This document shows, one piece after another, positions 52,353 to 62,036 of a stretch of DNA of 64,000 nt. Origin of the DNA: Bacillota bacterium (GTDB taxonomy: Bacteria; Bacillota; Clostridia; Lachnospirales; Bianqueaceae); assembly GCA_017442535.1 (NCBI GenBank), contig JAFRZL010000049.1:18597-82596 (forward strand), in the 5' to 3' direction. Position numbers and translations under genes: made by a program. How positions within the stretch are numbered: the first letter of the stretch is position 1; every line of letters begins with the position of its first letter. A model generated the notes under the pieces. That model was not told the origin of the DNA. It did no database searches and was given only the letters and a program-made list of their open reading frames with translations.

Positions 52353-53294
52353 TTGAAGAAAACAGAGGGACCTCAAGTCCGGGTCAGAAGACAGGGCTCC
52401 AGCTTTGGAACGCGGTTCTATAAGCAGCTGCCTCTGTTTTTAATTGTCCTTCCCGGACTGATCTGGTATTTGATCTTTAAGTATTTCCCGCTTTGGTACA
52501 TCTCCAAGGCATTTACCAATTACGGAATGTCCGCCAATCCGCGGTTTACCGGACTGGCCAACTTTACGAGGCTGTTCCAGGATCCCAAGTTCTGGCGCGC
52601 GTTCCGCAATACCATGATTCTGAGCTTGTACAATATCATCTTCTACTTCCCCATCCCCATCATTCTGGCGCTCAGCATGAATGAACTAAGGACTAAGGCG
52701 GGCAAGAAGGTGGCTCAGTTCATAGTTTACATCCCGCATTTCCTGTCATGGGTTGTTGTCGGCGGCCTTTTCGTCATGCTTCTTTCTCCGACGACCGGTA
52801 TCGTCAACCGGATCCTGGTAGGCCTGGGGATCATCAAAGAGCCGATTTATTTCATGGCTTCCAATGACCACTTCCGTGGGGTGCTGATCCTGTCCGAGAT
52901 CTGGAAGAGCGCGGGCTATGGCGCCGTCATCTATATCGCCGCGATATCGGGCGTGGATTCGCAGCTATATGACGCCGCCATGGTGGACGGCGCAGGATAC
53001 TGGGGCCGGCTGATCCATGTTACGCTTCCCGCGATCCGGAATACCATTGCCACGGTATTGCTGCTGACGCTGGCGCGTATCATGCAGATGCAGGATCAGA
53101 TCCTGGTTATGTATAACGCATCCGTCTATGAGGTTTCGGATGTGCTGCGTACGTACTCCTATATTTCCGGTATCCGTCAGGGCAACGTCGGATACGCGAC
53201 CGCCATCGGTCTGTTTACTTCCATCGTCAGCGTGGTCCTGATCGTTCTTTCGAACTGGTTCAGTAAGCACGTGCTGGACGAAGAAATTCTGTAG
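52353..53294 (+). CDS. ABC sugar transporter permease, LplB-type
   Basis: 313 residues with six helices. A TTG start at 52353 is chosen because AAGGAGG lies eight bases before it; an ATG-less upstream extension to 52302 has no site. LplB landmarks are FPLWYISKAFTNYG, SLYNIIFYFPIPIILAL, and the EAA loop YDAAMVDGAGYWGRLIHVTLP, which docks on the ATPase. With the next two genes it forms a CUT1 importer for oligosaccharides. No ATPase gene is present; such systems usually share a MsmK-type ATPase encoded elsewhere. Confidence 0.9.
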   Translation: MKKTEGPQVRVRRQGSSFGTRFYKQLPLFLIVLPGLIWYLIFKYFPLWYISKAFTNYGMSANPRFTGLANFTRLFQDPKFWRAFRNTMILSLYNIIFYFPIPIILALSMNELRTKAGKKVAQFIVYIPHFLSWVVVGGLFVMLLSPTTGIVNRILVGLGIIKEPIYFMASNDHFRGVLILSEIWKSAGYGAVIYIAAISGVDSQLYDAAMVDGAGYWGRLIHVTLPAIRNTIATVLLLTLARIMQMQDQILVMYNASVYEVSDVLRTYSYISGIRQGNVGYATAIGLFTSIVSVVLIVLSNWFSKHVLDEEIL

Positions 53295-53309
53295 GAAGGG
53301 GGCGATGGT

Positions 53310-54161
53310 ATGAAAACAAGTCCCGGACGCAAAACTTTCATTGTACTGAATGCGCTGTTTATCATCCTGGTCTGCGTAGCCATTATGGTTCCCATCTGGA
53401 TGGTCGTGGTCACTTCGCTTTCAACCGATGCTGTGGCAGCGAAAGAAGGCTTTGTCCTGATCCCCAAGGGAATCGAGTTTGAGAGCTATCACAAGATTTT
53501 TGTCAGCCGCGGCTATATGGGCGCCTTTACCCGTTCCGTCTGGATCACGCTGGCCGCAACAGCGGTTTCCATGATTCTGACGACGATGCTGGCATACGGA
53601 CTGTCCCAGTCCGGCCTGATGTTCCGCACGACGTTCAACAACCTGATTCTGATCACGATGGTCATCGATGGCGGTATTATCCCGTTCTACATGGTTGTCA
53701 GAAATCTCGGGATGATCGATACATATGCATCCCTTATCATTCCCATGGCGATCCAGACTTATAATCTGATCCTGATGCGCAACTTCTTCAAGGGCATTCC
53801 CGAAAGCCTGATGGAGTCCGCGAGACTCGACGGTGCGAGCGAGATGCGTACGATGGTCAGCATCGTGCTTCCCATCTCGGTGCCGATCATTGCGGCCATC
53901 ACGCTTTTCTATCTGGTATCGCACTGGAACCGCTACTTTGAAGTCATCATGTTCATCAATGACTCCAAGAAGTTTACACTGCAGGTACTGCTGCGGCAGA
54001 TGCTCTTCCAGAGCGAGAGCTCCGAAGGTACCGCAAGCATCCTCTTTAACAACTTCAAGATGGCCGTCATGGTCATGACCATGCTGCCCATCCTGATCGT
54101 CTATCCCTTCGTACAGAAGTACTTTATTTCGGGCCTGATGCTCGGATCCGTCAAGGGATAA
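53310..54161 (+). CDS. ABC sugar transporter permease, LplC/YtcP-type
   Basis: 283 residues with six helices. The EAA loop reads LMESARLDGASEMRTMVSIV, and the C terminus QKYFISGLMLGSVKG is characteristic of the LplC/YtcP group. It pairs with LplB-type permease 15 bases upstream. GAAGGGGG precedes the ATG. The pair imports plant-cell-wall oligosaccharides in related Firmicutes. Specificity comes from the binding protein encoded next. Confidence 0.92.
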   Translation: MKTSPGRKTFIVLNALFIILVCVAIMVPIWMVVVTSLSTDAVAAKEGFVLIPKGIEFESYHKIFVSRGYMGAFTRSVWITLAATAVSMILTTMLAYGLSQSGLMFRTTFNNLILITMVIDGGIIPFYMVVRNLGMIDTYASLIIPMAIQTYNLILMRNFFKGIPESLMESARLDGASEMRTMVSIVLPISVPIIAAITLFYLVSHWNRYFEVIMFINDSKKFTLQVLLRQMLFQSESSEGTASILFNNFKMAVMVMTMLPILIVYPFVQKYFISGLMLGSVKG

Positions 54162-54238
54162 CTGTTCTTCCGTGGCTCAAGTCCTCTGAGAGCGGGGACA
54201 TATTATCGCTCTCAAATATTTGGCAGGAGGTTCCTATC

Positions 54239-55744
54239 ATGCAAAAGAAAGGTATTAAGCTGATCGCAATGCTTCTGATGGCCATTATGGTTATCGGTAC
54301 GCTTGCAGGCTGCACCAATGGTGGATCCGGCAGTGGATCCACCAACAGCAAGGGTGGCAGCGATGCGCCCCGTGAGCTGGAAATGTGTATGGGTCAGACC
54401 CGCTGGACTGCTGATGATATTGACGATTCTCATATGGCTGCTTATGTTAAATCCATTGAGGAAGCGACCAATACCAAGATCAAAATGAATGCGCCCACCC
54501 ATACGGACTTCAACGACAAGCTGGCTGCTCTGATGTCCTCCGGTACTTATCCGGATGTCATTCGTCCGCAGCAGGCCTGGGATACGGTTGTTCAGTACGC
54601 GACCAGAGGTTATCTGATTCCTCTGACCGATTACATCAAGAACGACACCCGCTTCAAAGATTTCCTGGCCGACAGCGATCTGTCCATCTATCAGATGGGC
54701 AATGACATCTACGGTATCCCCACCAACCTTGGTAACTGCAAGATCTTCTGGTTCCGTCAGGATATGATCGACAAGTACGGACTGAAGGTCGGCGACACCA
54801 TGACCACGGATGAGTTCGTTACCGAGATGAAGAAGGTTAACCAGAGCGAGATCATCCCGCTGTGTATTCCCAAGTGGATCGTTAACTTCCAGATTTACTA
54901 CAACTTCTTCGGTGCTTATGGCGGCCTGAAGAAGGATGAAAACGGCAAGTGGATCGATGGTATCCAGACGCAGGAAATGAAGGACGCGCTGACCTGGCTG
55001 AAAGAGATCTATGATCTTGGCCTGGTTGACAAGGAATTCATCACCAACCAGAACGCTGATATGCGTGAGAAGTTCTATTCCGGCAAGGCTGTTGCCATGG
55101 TTGACTACAGCACCTATTACCTGAACATCAAGAACAACTCCGAGGGTGCCGGCGCTCCCACGACCGGTGTTCCGGTTTACACGCTGGTCGGCCCGAAGGG
55201 CGGCAAGGGTAATGTTAACGAGTCCGGTAACGAAGCGTTCTCCATCACCAATAAGGCGAAGAACGTGGATGCCTGCCTGGATGTTATTCACTGGATCCTG
55301 TTCGAGAAGCAGGGTATCCTGAATGCTTCCTTCGGTCTGGAGAATGTTCACTACACCATCGAGAACGGTGTTCTGACTTCTACTGAGGCTGCGAAGGCTG
55401 CCGGCTATAACTTCTCTGTAACCGGTCTTGGTACCGCTTTTGTTCCGATTGATGTCACCACCCTGCCTTTCAGCTTTGATGGCGTCAAGAACGAGGATCT
55501 TACCCGTTCCAACAGCATCGTCGCGACTTCTCTGAAGTCCGACTATCTTGGACCCATGATCAAGGTTCCCGGCGGCGCTTCTCCCATCTATGATGAGATT
55601 GCCAGCACCTACAACGATACTCTGTATGAGCTGGCTGCTGCCGTTATGATGAGCACCAAGACTCTGGATCAGGCTTATGCCGATTACGAGCAGTGGTTCA
55701 AGAGTGTTAACGGCGAAGGCATGCTTGCCGAGCTGAATAAGTAA
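54239..55744 (+). CDS. Extracellular solute-binding lipoprotein (family 1-like, LplA/YtcQ type)
   Basis: 501 residues. The signal peptide ends in lipobox TLAGC (Cys22) and is followed by a Gly/Ser linker. The mature domain has the two-lobe pattern of oligosaccharide-binding proteins (LAALMSSGTYPDVIRPQQAW near residue 95, IYGIPTNLGNCKIFWFRQDM near 157, AFSITNKAKNVDACLDVIHW later). It captures an oligosaccharide and delivers it to the two permeases. The codon usage is noticeably more optimised than in its neighbours, as expected for an abundant protein. A hairpin follows at 55787. Confidence 0.92.
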   Translation: MQKKGIKLIAMLLMAIMVIGTLAGCTNGGSGSGSTNSKGGSDAPRELEMCMGQTRWTADDIDDSHMAAYVKSIEEATNTKIKMNAPTHTDFNDKLAALMSSGTYPDVIRPQQAWDTVVQYATRGYLIPLTDYIKNDTRFKDFLADSDLSIYQMGNDIYGIPTNLGNCKIFWFRQDMIDKYGLKVGDTMTTDEFVTEMKKVNQSEIIPLCIPKWIVNFQIYYNFFGAYGGLKKDENGKWIDGIQTQEMKDALTWLKEIYDLGLVDKEFITNQNADMREKFYSGKAVAMVDYSTYYLNIKNNSEGAGAPTTGVPVYTLVGPKGGKGNVNESGNEAFSITNKAKNVDACLDVIHWILFEKQGILNASFGLENVHYTIENGVLTSTEAAKAAGYNFSVTGLGTAFVPIDVTTLPFSFDGVKNEDLTRSNSIVATSLKSDYLGPMIKVPGGASPIYDEIASTYNDTLYELAAAVMMSTKTLDQAYADYEQWFKSVNGEGMLAELNK

Positions 55745-55786
55745 GAAAGCTTTGCCGGCAACGGCAGATGATTGAATTGAGCCAGT

Positions 55787-55816
55787 AAAAGGGCGCGTCG
55801 GCAGATGCGCCCTTTT
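55787..55816 (+). terminator. Hairpin after the solute-binding protein gene
   Basis: AAAAGGGCGC/GCGCCCTTTT, 10 bp, loop of ten. It probably acts as a partial terminator or 3' end stabiliser, so that the binding protein mRNA exceeds the downstream enzyme mRNA. Confidence 0.75.
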
Positions 55817-55846
55817 ATAAAAGACAGATACATGGAGGCACAGAAT

Positions 55847-57625
55847 ATGCAGACGCGCAGAGTTTATTACTATACGCCGGGAGATCTGGAGGATCTTGAT
55901 GAATTCAGAGAGGCTTCCGCTAAAGCCAAAGCAGCCGGTATCACACATATGGTGGTGGGGCAGCTTCCGCGAAGCCTTTGGATGTGGGACCTTGACAGGA
56001 GTGATCCTTACTGCAACTGGATGATGGGGCATACGCCGCTTTTCAGGCTGGCCTGCCCGCCGCAGCTGCAGAAATATTTCCCGATGGACTTTTTTGAAGC
56101 AGGTGCGAAGCTTGTTGAGAAGCGCATGGACATTTTGAGAGAGCTCGGCATGGGTGGAGCGATTTTCTCCAACGAACCTTTCTGGCTGCCCGAACAGGCT
56201 TTCCTGGATCATCCCGCATGGAGAGGGCCGCGGATGGATCATCCGAGGCGTTCACGCAACTGGTATTATGCACCGAGCGTGGACAATCAGGAAGTGCTGG
56301 ATATGTACGCCTGGTCTGCCAGAGAAATCGGGCGCCGCTACGGAATTGATATATTCCACATCAAATCCAACGACGCGGGCGGAGGCCTGGAGTGGTCCAA
56401 CGGGACGTATGTCGGACCAAACGGCCGTTCCGATACCAAAAACAATTCGATGGTGACGCGTGTCAGCCGCTTTGTTCAGACCATTGCCGCGGGACTCCGG
56501 GAGAGCTGCCCCGACGCGGTCGTTAATTTCAATACCAATATCGGATTCAAACTGGAAGAGGTCGGCGCCGGAGAAGCATGGCATGAATTGCAGATGGACC
56601 GGGTGATCATCAATGACAAAGACCGTTCCGGTAAAAATACATTTATCGTCGGGCCGAGCGAGCGCAATCCCAATGTCAAGGGCATGACGGACTTTGTGAA
56701 CCTGACGGGCTTCCTGGAGAATACGCAGCGTGCAGAGGGCAAGACCGTCCTCTTCGGCAGCGGGCCGGAGAACCTCGATACGATCCTGACGTATCTGCGC
56801 AAGCTCGGGGAAAATCCCACGCATGGCGTGCTGGACCGCACCCGCGTCATGCACGAGACGGCGAAGGAGCTCGTCGGGGCTGAAGGCGCGGATCTGCTGG
56901 TGGATGCGTGGTTCAACATTCATGAAGGCCTGCAGCATTTCGGCCACAGCGGGCTGGATGTCATCATGTACGGGATCGTGCATCAGCGTTGGATCAACAG
57001 GCCGTTCGTTCTTTTCCCGGAGGAGCTGAAGCCGGAAGAATATGAGTATTACCGGCCATATCAGTTCCAGGCGCTTGGCGAGAAGCAGGCGAATGATCTG
57101 CTGGATATGCAGAATATCGAGTGCCTGAGAGGCTTCTCCGCGGCCTTCCTGGTGAGCGAATCCGCGCGCAAAGCGACAGGATCTTTTAACAAGGCGCTGG
57201 ACAAGCTGGAGGATCTCTGCGATCTGTTGACTGAGGAAGCCGCAAAGCCCTATGAACTGCTGCAGCGCTGCATCCGCGTCTATGAGCATCTGATGCGGAC
57301 CTGCGTGAACGCAGCCAAATTCCAGACGCTGGTGGACGATATCGATTATGATGCCGAGCCCGCGCTGGACTGCCGCTGGCCTACCCGCAACGACCCGCGG
57401 ATCGAGCAGTATCAGAATATCACCCGGGATGAGATCGACAATGCATATGAGACCGCCGACTTGTTGGAGGGGCATTTGTCAGAGGTGCTTCGGATCGCCG
57501 CGCCCGGCTGTGAAGACATCTTTACCTTTGGACCTGACCTGGTCAGCCAGATCCGCCGCAAAGCCGAAATCATGCTGGCACATCAGCTGGACGGCAACCG
57601 TGTCTTTGAACGTCATAATATATAA
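55847..57625 (+). CDS. Uncharacterised ~590-residue protein A, putative TIM-barrel glycan enzyme
   Basis: 592 residues, no signal peptide. ATG at 55847 is preceded by TGGAGG with eight-base spacing. The N-terminal 400 residues alternate strands and helices like a TIM barrel, with strongly conserved acidic sites shared with the next gene: SNEPFWLPEQ (Glu110), SNDAGGGLEWSNGTYVGPNG (Asp176) and VVNFNTNIGF. A helical C-terminal domain has CRWPTRNDPRIEQYQNIT and DIFTFGPDLVSQIRRKAE. I know no family with these motifs. The context (ABC importer, sulfatase, PL22, GH42) suggests an intracellular glycosidase or lyase. Confidence 0.75.
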   Translation: MQTRRVYYYTPGDLEDLDEFREASAKAKAAGITHMVVGQLPRSLWMWDLDRSDPYCNWMMGHTPLFRLACPPQLQKYFPMDFFEAGAKLVEKRMDILRELGMGGAIFSNEPFWLPEQAFLDHPAWRGPRMDHPRRSRNWYYAPSVDNQEVLDMYAWSAREIGRRYGIDIFHIKSNDAGGGLEWSNGTYVGPNGRSDTKNNSMVTRVSRFVQTIAAGLRESCPDAVVNFNTNIGFKLEEVGAGEAWHELQMDRVIINDKDRSGKNTFIVGPSERNPNVKGMTDFVNLTGFLENTQRAEGKTVLFGSGPENLDTILTYLRKLGENPTHGVLDRTRVMHETAKELVGAEGADLLVDAWFNIHEGLQHFGHSGLDVIMYGIVHQRWINRPFVLFPEELKPEEYEYYRPYQFQALGEKQANDLLDMQNIECLRGFSAAFLVSESARKATGSFNKALDKLEDLCDLLTEEAAKPYELLQRCIRVYEHLMRTCVNAAKFQTLVDDIDYDAEPALDCRWPTRNDPRIEQYQNITRDEIDNAYETADLLEGHLSEVLRIAAPGCEDIFTFGPDLVSQIRRKAEIMLAHQLDGNRVFERHNI

Positions 57626-57638
57626 GGAGGGTATTATC

Positions 57639-59411
57639 ATGTCGGAAGAAAAGAAACTGATGTATAATGTCAAAGCGGAGACGATGGAGGAGTTCCGCGA
57701 GTTGGCGCTGCAGGCCAAGGCGTCCGGTGCGACGCATGTCTTTGTCAGCGATCTGCCGCGTTCCTGGTGGATGTGGGCGAGGGATTTTAAGGATCCGTAT
57801 CCGAACTGGTGCATGGGCCATGCCCAGATCTTTAAGCTGGTCTGCCCGCCCGAGCTGGAGGATTATCTGCCGGTCGACTTTATTCATGAGTGCTTTGCGC
57901 TCGTCAAGGAACGCTGCGATATACTGAAGGAGATCGGTCTGAAGCCCGCCATGCATTCCAATGAGCCTTTCTGGCTGCCGGAGCAGGTCTACCGTGATCA
58001 TCCTTCGTGGAGAGGCGCGCGCTGCGACCATCCTCGCCGCGCCACCAAGCCGTATTACAGCCCCTGCGTGGACAACCCCGAGGTCCTCGGGATGTATCGC
58101 CGTGCGGTCTGTGAACTGGTCAAGGCGACCGGGATCGATTATATCAGCTTTATGTCGAATGACTCCGGCGGCGGCCTCTGCTGGTCGAACGGGACCTATG
58201 TAGGCCCAAATGGTCCGGAATGCTGCCGCACCCGTTCCATGAGCGACCGCGTGTGTGGATTTGTCAATGCCATCACGGACGGAGCCGCGGAGGCGGGTGT
58301 GCAGATCACCGTCAGCTTTAACGCCAATATCGGGTTTAAGGAAGAGGAGATCGGTGCGAATGTGGCCTGGCACAGCGCCAGGGATCATCAGATCATCAAT
58401 GGCCGCGACAATAAAGGCCGCCGTCCGGTTGCGATGCTTAACCGTCACGGTGACTGGATCCACGGGATCCCGGATATTTTCCAGCTGGCGCAGAGCCTTG
58501 GCGGAGCGCTGGACGAGAACAAGCGGTATATCAGCCTCTATCTGGGGAAAGATGATTTTAACGAGGACTGGGAATATCTGAAAGTGGCCGCCGGTAAGGA
58601 AGCCCATTCCTGGCTGGACTATATGGAGAATGTGCACAGCGTCGCGGCGCATCTGGTCGGTGACGCCCTGGCCGATCAGCTGACGGATGCCTTCTATTAT
58701 ATATATGAAGGCGAACAGCATTTCAGCCATGACGGGTTGGGCCTGATCATGTACGGATGCTACCATCAGCGCTGGATCAACCGGCCCTTTGTCCTCTTCC
58801 CGGAGGAACTTGCCGAGGAAGACCGCAGCTATTACCGCCGCTTCCAGTTCCAGGCGCTCGATGAAGCCCATGCCAACGACCTGATGGATATGCAGAATAT
58901 CGAGTGCGCACGCGGATTTTCGGCGGCGTTCCTGCTGTCCGAGACCTCCAAGAAAGCAATCGCTTCCTTTAATAAGGCGATCGGCAAACTCGATGAGATC
59001 ATCGGAGCGACCGCGGATGAGTCCGTCAAAGCCAAGTGCGAGATGCTGATCCGCCGCCTGAAAGTCTACCAGAGCCTGATGAAGACCTGCGCCAACGCCG
59101 CCGCCTTCCAGGATCTGAAAGACCGGACCGATTTTGACTATGTGCCGCCGCTGGAATGCCGCTGGCCGACCCGCAATGATCCCCGCATTGAGCAGTTCCA
59201 GAACATTACCCGCGCCGAGATTGATAATGCCTATGAATTGGCCGACCTGATCGAAGGCTACGAGAAACAGCTTTTCAACGTGACGGACGAGGAGCACGAG
59301 GACATCTTTACCTTCGGGCCGCACCTGGCTGCGCAGATTCGCCGCAAGGCCGAGATTATGCTGGACCGTCAGCTCGATGCGAACCGCGTGTACGAGCGGC
59401 ATAATATCTGA
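57639..59411 (+). CDS. Uncharacterised ~590-residue protein B, paralogue of protein A
   Basis: 590 residues, no signal peptide. It starts 13 bases after protein A with AAGGAGG before the ATG. Collinear with A over the whole length; shared blocks include SNEPFWLPEQ, GTYVGPNG, HQRWINRPFVLFPEEL, CRWPTRNDPRIEQ and the C-terminal IRRKAEIML. The putative acidic sites (E in SNEPFW, D in SNDSGGG) are kept. Differences concentrate in the middle (about 225-300), where substrate specificity might differ. Tandem duplication with both copies intact suggests complementary roles on one glycan, or a heteromer. Confidence 0.75.
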   Translation: MSEEKKLMYNVKAETMEEFRELALQAKASGATHVFVSDLPRSWWMWARDFKDPYPNWCMGHAQIFKLVCPPELEDYLPVDFIHECFALVKERCDILKEIGLKPAMHSNEPFWLPEQVYRDHPSWRGARCDHPRRATKPYYSPCVDNPEVLGMYRRAVCELVKATGIDYISFMSNDSGGGLCWSNGTYVGPNGPECCRTRSMSDRVCGFVNAITDGAAEAGVQITVSFNANIGFKEEEIGANVAWHSARDHQIINGRDNKGRRPVAMLNRHGDWIHGIPDIFQLAQSLGGALDENKRYISLYLGKDDFNEDWEYLKVAAGKEAHSWLDYMENVHSVAAHLVGDALADQLTDAFYYIYEGEQHFSHDGLGLIMYGCYHQRWINRPFVLFPEELAEEDRSYYRRFQFQALDEAHANDLMDMQNIECARGFSAAFLLSETSKKAIASFNKAIGKLDEIIGATADESVKAKCEMLIRRLKVYQSLMKTCANAAAFQDLKDRTDFDYVPPLECRWPTRNDPRIEQFQNITRAEIDNAYELADLIEGYEKQLFNVTDEEHEDIFTFGPHLAAQIRRKAEIMLDRQLDANRVYERHNI

Positions 59412-59419
59412 GGAAAATC

Positions 59420-61420
59420 ATGAATATTCAGTTTGGCGTCGACTATTATCCTGAACACTGGCCGCGGGAACGCTGGGAAACCGACGCGGCCATGATGGAG
59501 GAGATGGGGATCCGCGTGGTTCGTATGGCCGAATTCAGCTGGTTTAAGCTGGAGCCGGAAAAGGGCCGTTTTACCTTTGAATGGCTGGACGAAGCGATCC
59601 GCATCCTGGCAGCGCATGGCATTGAAACGATTCTGGGCACACCGAGTGCGGCACCGCCCGCCTGGATCATCCGGCAGGATCCCGATATTCAGCCGGTTGA
59701 CCGGGAGGGGAGACGCAGGCATTTTGGCGGCCGCCATCATGACTGCCAGTCCAACCCGGCATACAGAGAGCATATCCGGCGGTATGTGACGGCTTTTGCA
59801 GCGCATTTCGGCCCGAATCCTCATGTCATCGGGTGGCAGATCGACAACGAACTGGGGAATTCGCATGCGGAGCTATGCTTCTGCGAGAGTTGCGCGGAGC
59901 GTTTCCGCGAGTGGCTCCGCGCCAAATATTCTGACATTGAGACACTGAACCGCCGCTGGGGGACGGATTTCTGGAGCCAGGGATATACCTGCTTTGAAGA
60001 GATCCAGCCCCCGCGGCTGACGGCGACCGGTGTCAATCCTTCACAGATGCTTGACTGGAAGCGTTTTCATTCCGATCTGATCGTGGAATTCCACCGCTTC
60101 CAGTCTCGGATCCTGCACGCGGCGGCCCCCGGCAAATTCATTACGCACAACATGATGGGGCTTGCCGACACGGTCAACTACTATGATCTGGCCGAGGATC
60201 TGGAATTTGTGTCCCAGGACCAGTATCCCGTGATGCAGAAAACGACGGAGCTGCCCCGGTATCTGGGAAGCCGCGGAGCTGCCGCACTCGATCTGATCCG
60301 AGGCCTCAAACAGCAGAGCTTCTGGATCATGGAGCAGCAGTCCTCGATTTCGGGCTGGGGCGAAATGAGCCGGATGCCGCGGCCGGGCGAGGTGAAACTC
60401 TGGGCGCTGCAGTCGGTGGCCCGCGGGGCTGACACGGTCGTCTTTTTCCGCTGGAGGAGCTGCCTGTTCGGAACGGAGCAGTACTGGCACGGGATCCTGC
60501 CGCACAGCGGGCGTCCGGGCCGCACCTGGGCCGAAATCCGCGACCTGATGCAGCAGTATGCACCCCTTGTGGAGAGCCTAAGGGGAGGAATGCCTGTATC
60601 GGAAGCGGCCATTGTCTATTCCTACGACCAGAAATACGCCATGCAGATCCAGCCTCACCACCCGGATCTGAAATATGACGAGATCTGGCTGGCCTATTAT
60701 ATGGCGCTTTACCGAAAGAATGTCCCGACGGATATTATCCCGGACCGGGCCGATTTCAGCCGCTACAAACTGCTGATCGCGCCCCTGCAGTACCTGATGA
60801 CGCCGGAGCTTGCCCGCAAGTATGAGGAATATGTGCAAGGCGGAGGCACACTGGTCTTCACCATGCGTACCGGAGTGAAGGACCGGGACAATATCTGCAC
60901 TGAAGAACCCCTGCCCGGACTGCTTGCGGAATTATGCGGGCTGCATGTCTATGAATATGACTGTCTGCGAGGAATGTCGGCGGAGGTCAGATGGGGGGAG
61001 GACATCTATACGACAGAGCTCTGGGCGGACCTGATCACCCCCGAGGGAGCCGAAACAGTTGCGGCATACGCATCCGAATACTACGCGGGAGTGCCCGCCA
61101 TCACCTGCCGCCGCTGCGGCAAAGGCCGGGTGTATTATGTCGGGACTGCGGTCTCCGCGGATCTGGCGGACCGCCTCTGCACTGAACTGCTCGAAGCGAG
61201 CGGCGCGGGATCCATCCTGGATACGCCTGAAGGCGTCGAGGCCGTATGCCGGCAGGGCCGGGACGGAACCTATTACTTCCTCCTGAACCATACGGAGCGG
61301 CCGCAAAATGTCGAGGTGCCGGCCTCGTGGAAGCCCTGGGGGGAGCATGCGCCCATGCCTATCCCGCCTTTCGGGGTAAATGTGTATCGAACGGACGACC
61401 TTTTTGCAAAAATCACTTGA
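59420..61420 (+). CDS. Beta-galactosidase, GH42
   Basis: 666 residues, normal for GH42, no signal peptide. Acid/base Glu144 in IDNELG, nucleophile Glu305 in FWIMEQQ. A four-cysteine zinc cluster (Cys109, 153, 155, 158) is present, followed by trimerisation and C-terminal beta domains. It removes beta-galactose from oligosaccharides such as galactan side chains of rhamnogalacturonan. It begins eight bases after protein B and is the last gene of the glycan operon. Confidence 0.93.
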   Translation: MNIQFGVDYYPEHWPRERWETDAAMMEEMGIRVVRMAEFSWFKLEPEKGRFTFEWLDEAIRILAAHGIETILGTPSAAPPAWIIRQDPDIQPVDREGRRRHFGGRHHDCQSNPAYREHIRRYVTAFAAHFGPNPHVIGWQIDNELGNSHAELCFCESCAERFREWLRAKYSDIETLNRRWGTDFWSQGYTCFEEIQPPRLTATGVNPSQMLDWKRFHSDLIVEFHRFQSRILHAAAPGKFITHNMMGLADTVNYYDLAEDLEFVSQDQYPVMQKTTELPRYLGSRGAAALDLIRGLKQQSFWIMEQQSSISGWGEMSRMPRPGEVKLWALQSVARGADTVVFFRWRSCLFGTEQYWHGILPHSGRPGRTWAEIRDLMQQYAPLVESLRGGMPVSEAAIVYSYDQKYAMQIQPHHPDLKYDEIWLAYYMALYRKNVPTDIIPDRADFSRYKLLIAPLQYLMTPELARKYEEYVQGGGTLVFTMRTGVKDRDNICTEEPLPGLLAELCGLHVYEYDCLRGMSAEVRWGEDIYTTELWADLITPEGAETVAAYASEYYAGVPAITCRRCGKGRVYYVGTAVSADLADRLCTELLEASGAGSILDTPEGVEAVCRQGRDGTYYFLLNHTERPQNVEVPASWKPWGEHAPMPIPPFGVNVYRTDDLFAKIT

Positions 61421-61444
61421 CTTTTTGCCAATATGATATAAAAT
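61417..61444 (+). promoter_or_regulatory. Promoter for the rsmD-coaD group
   Basis: TTGACT (61417-61422, overlapping the GH42 stop codon), 16 bases, TAAAAT (61439-61444). Confidence 0.65.
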
Positions 61445-61475
61445 AGTTGTATAGGTATATACGGAGGTGATAAGG

Positions 61476-62036
61476 GTGCCCAGAATTATTGCAGGAACCG
61501 CAAGGGGCATCAGATTGTCAACTCCGGAAGGCTTGGAGACACGTCCGACAGCCGATGGCCGCAAAGAAGCGATTTTTTCCAGCATCCAGTTCGAGATCCC
61601 GGAGAGCCGTTTTCTCGATCTTTTTGCCGGATGCGGTGCGGCGGGGCTGGAGGCATTGTCGCGCGGGGCCGCGGAGGCCGTTTTTGTCGAGTCCGGACGT
61701 GAAGCGGCAGCCTGCATCCGCGAGAATATGCGCAGGACCAGGCTCACCGGCCGGATATTTGCCGAGGATGTGCTCGCGGCGCTTGACAGACTTGCCGCGG
61801 AGGGCAGCCGCTTTGACATCGTCTTCATGGATCCTCCTTATCATCAGGGTTATGAGGCGCTTGTCACGCAGGCGCTGGCCCGTCTGGACCTTGTGGCGGA
61901 CGGCGGGCTGGTGGTCATCGAATCCGCCGCGGATACCGAGGTGGAGGTCCCGGAGGGCTTTCGCGAGGTCCGGTGTAAGCAATACCGCGTCACGAAGTTT
62001 ACTATGTGGAGAAAGAATAGAGGAGAAGAAACTTGA
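61476..62036 (+). CDS. rsmD: 16S rRNA (guanine(966)-N(2))-methyltransferase RsmD
   Basis: 186 residues. It starts with a GTG at 61476 (CGGAGG eight bases upstream), giving the family-typical PRIIAGTARGIRL. SAM loop: FLDLFAGCGAAGLEALSRGA; catalytic motif: DPPY in FMDPPYHQGY. It methylates G966 of 16S rRNA during 30S assembly. It overlaps coaD as TTGA, the usual pairing of these two genes in Firmicutes. Confidence 0.93.
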   Translation: MPRIIAGTARGIRLSTPEGLETRPTADGRKEAIFSSIQFEIPESRFLDLFAGCGAAGLEALSRGAAEAVFVESGREAAACIRENMRRTRLTGRIFAEDVLAALDRLAAEGSRFDIVFMDPPYHQGYEALVTQALARLDLVADGGLVVIESAADTEVEVPEGFREVRCKQYRVTKFTMWRKNRGEET

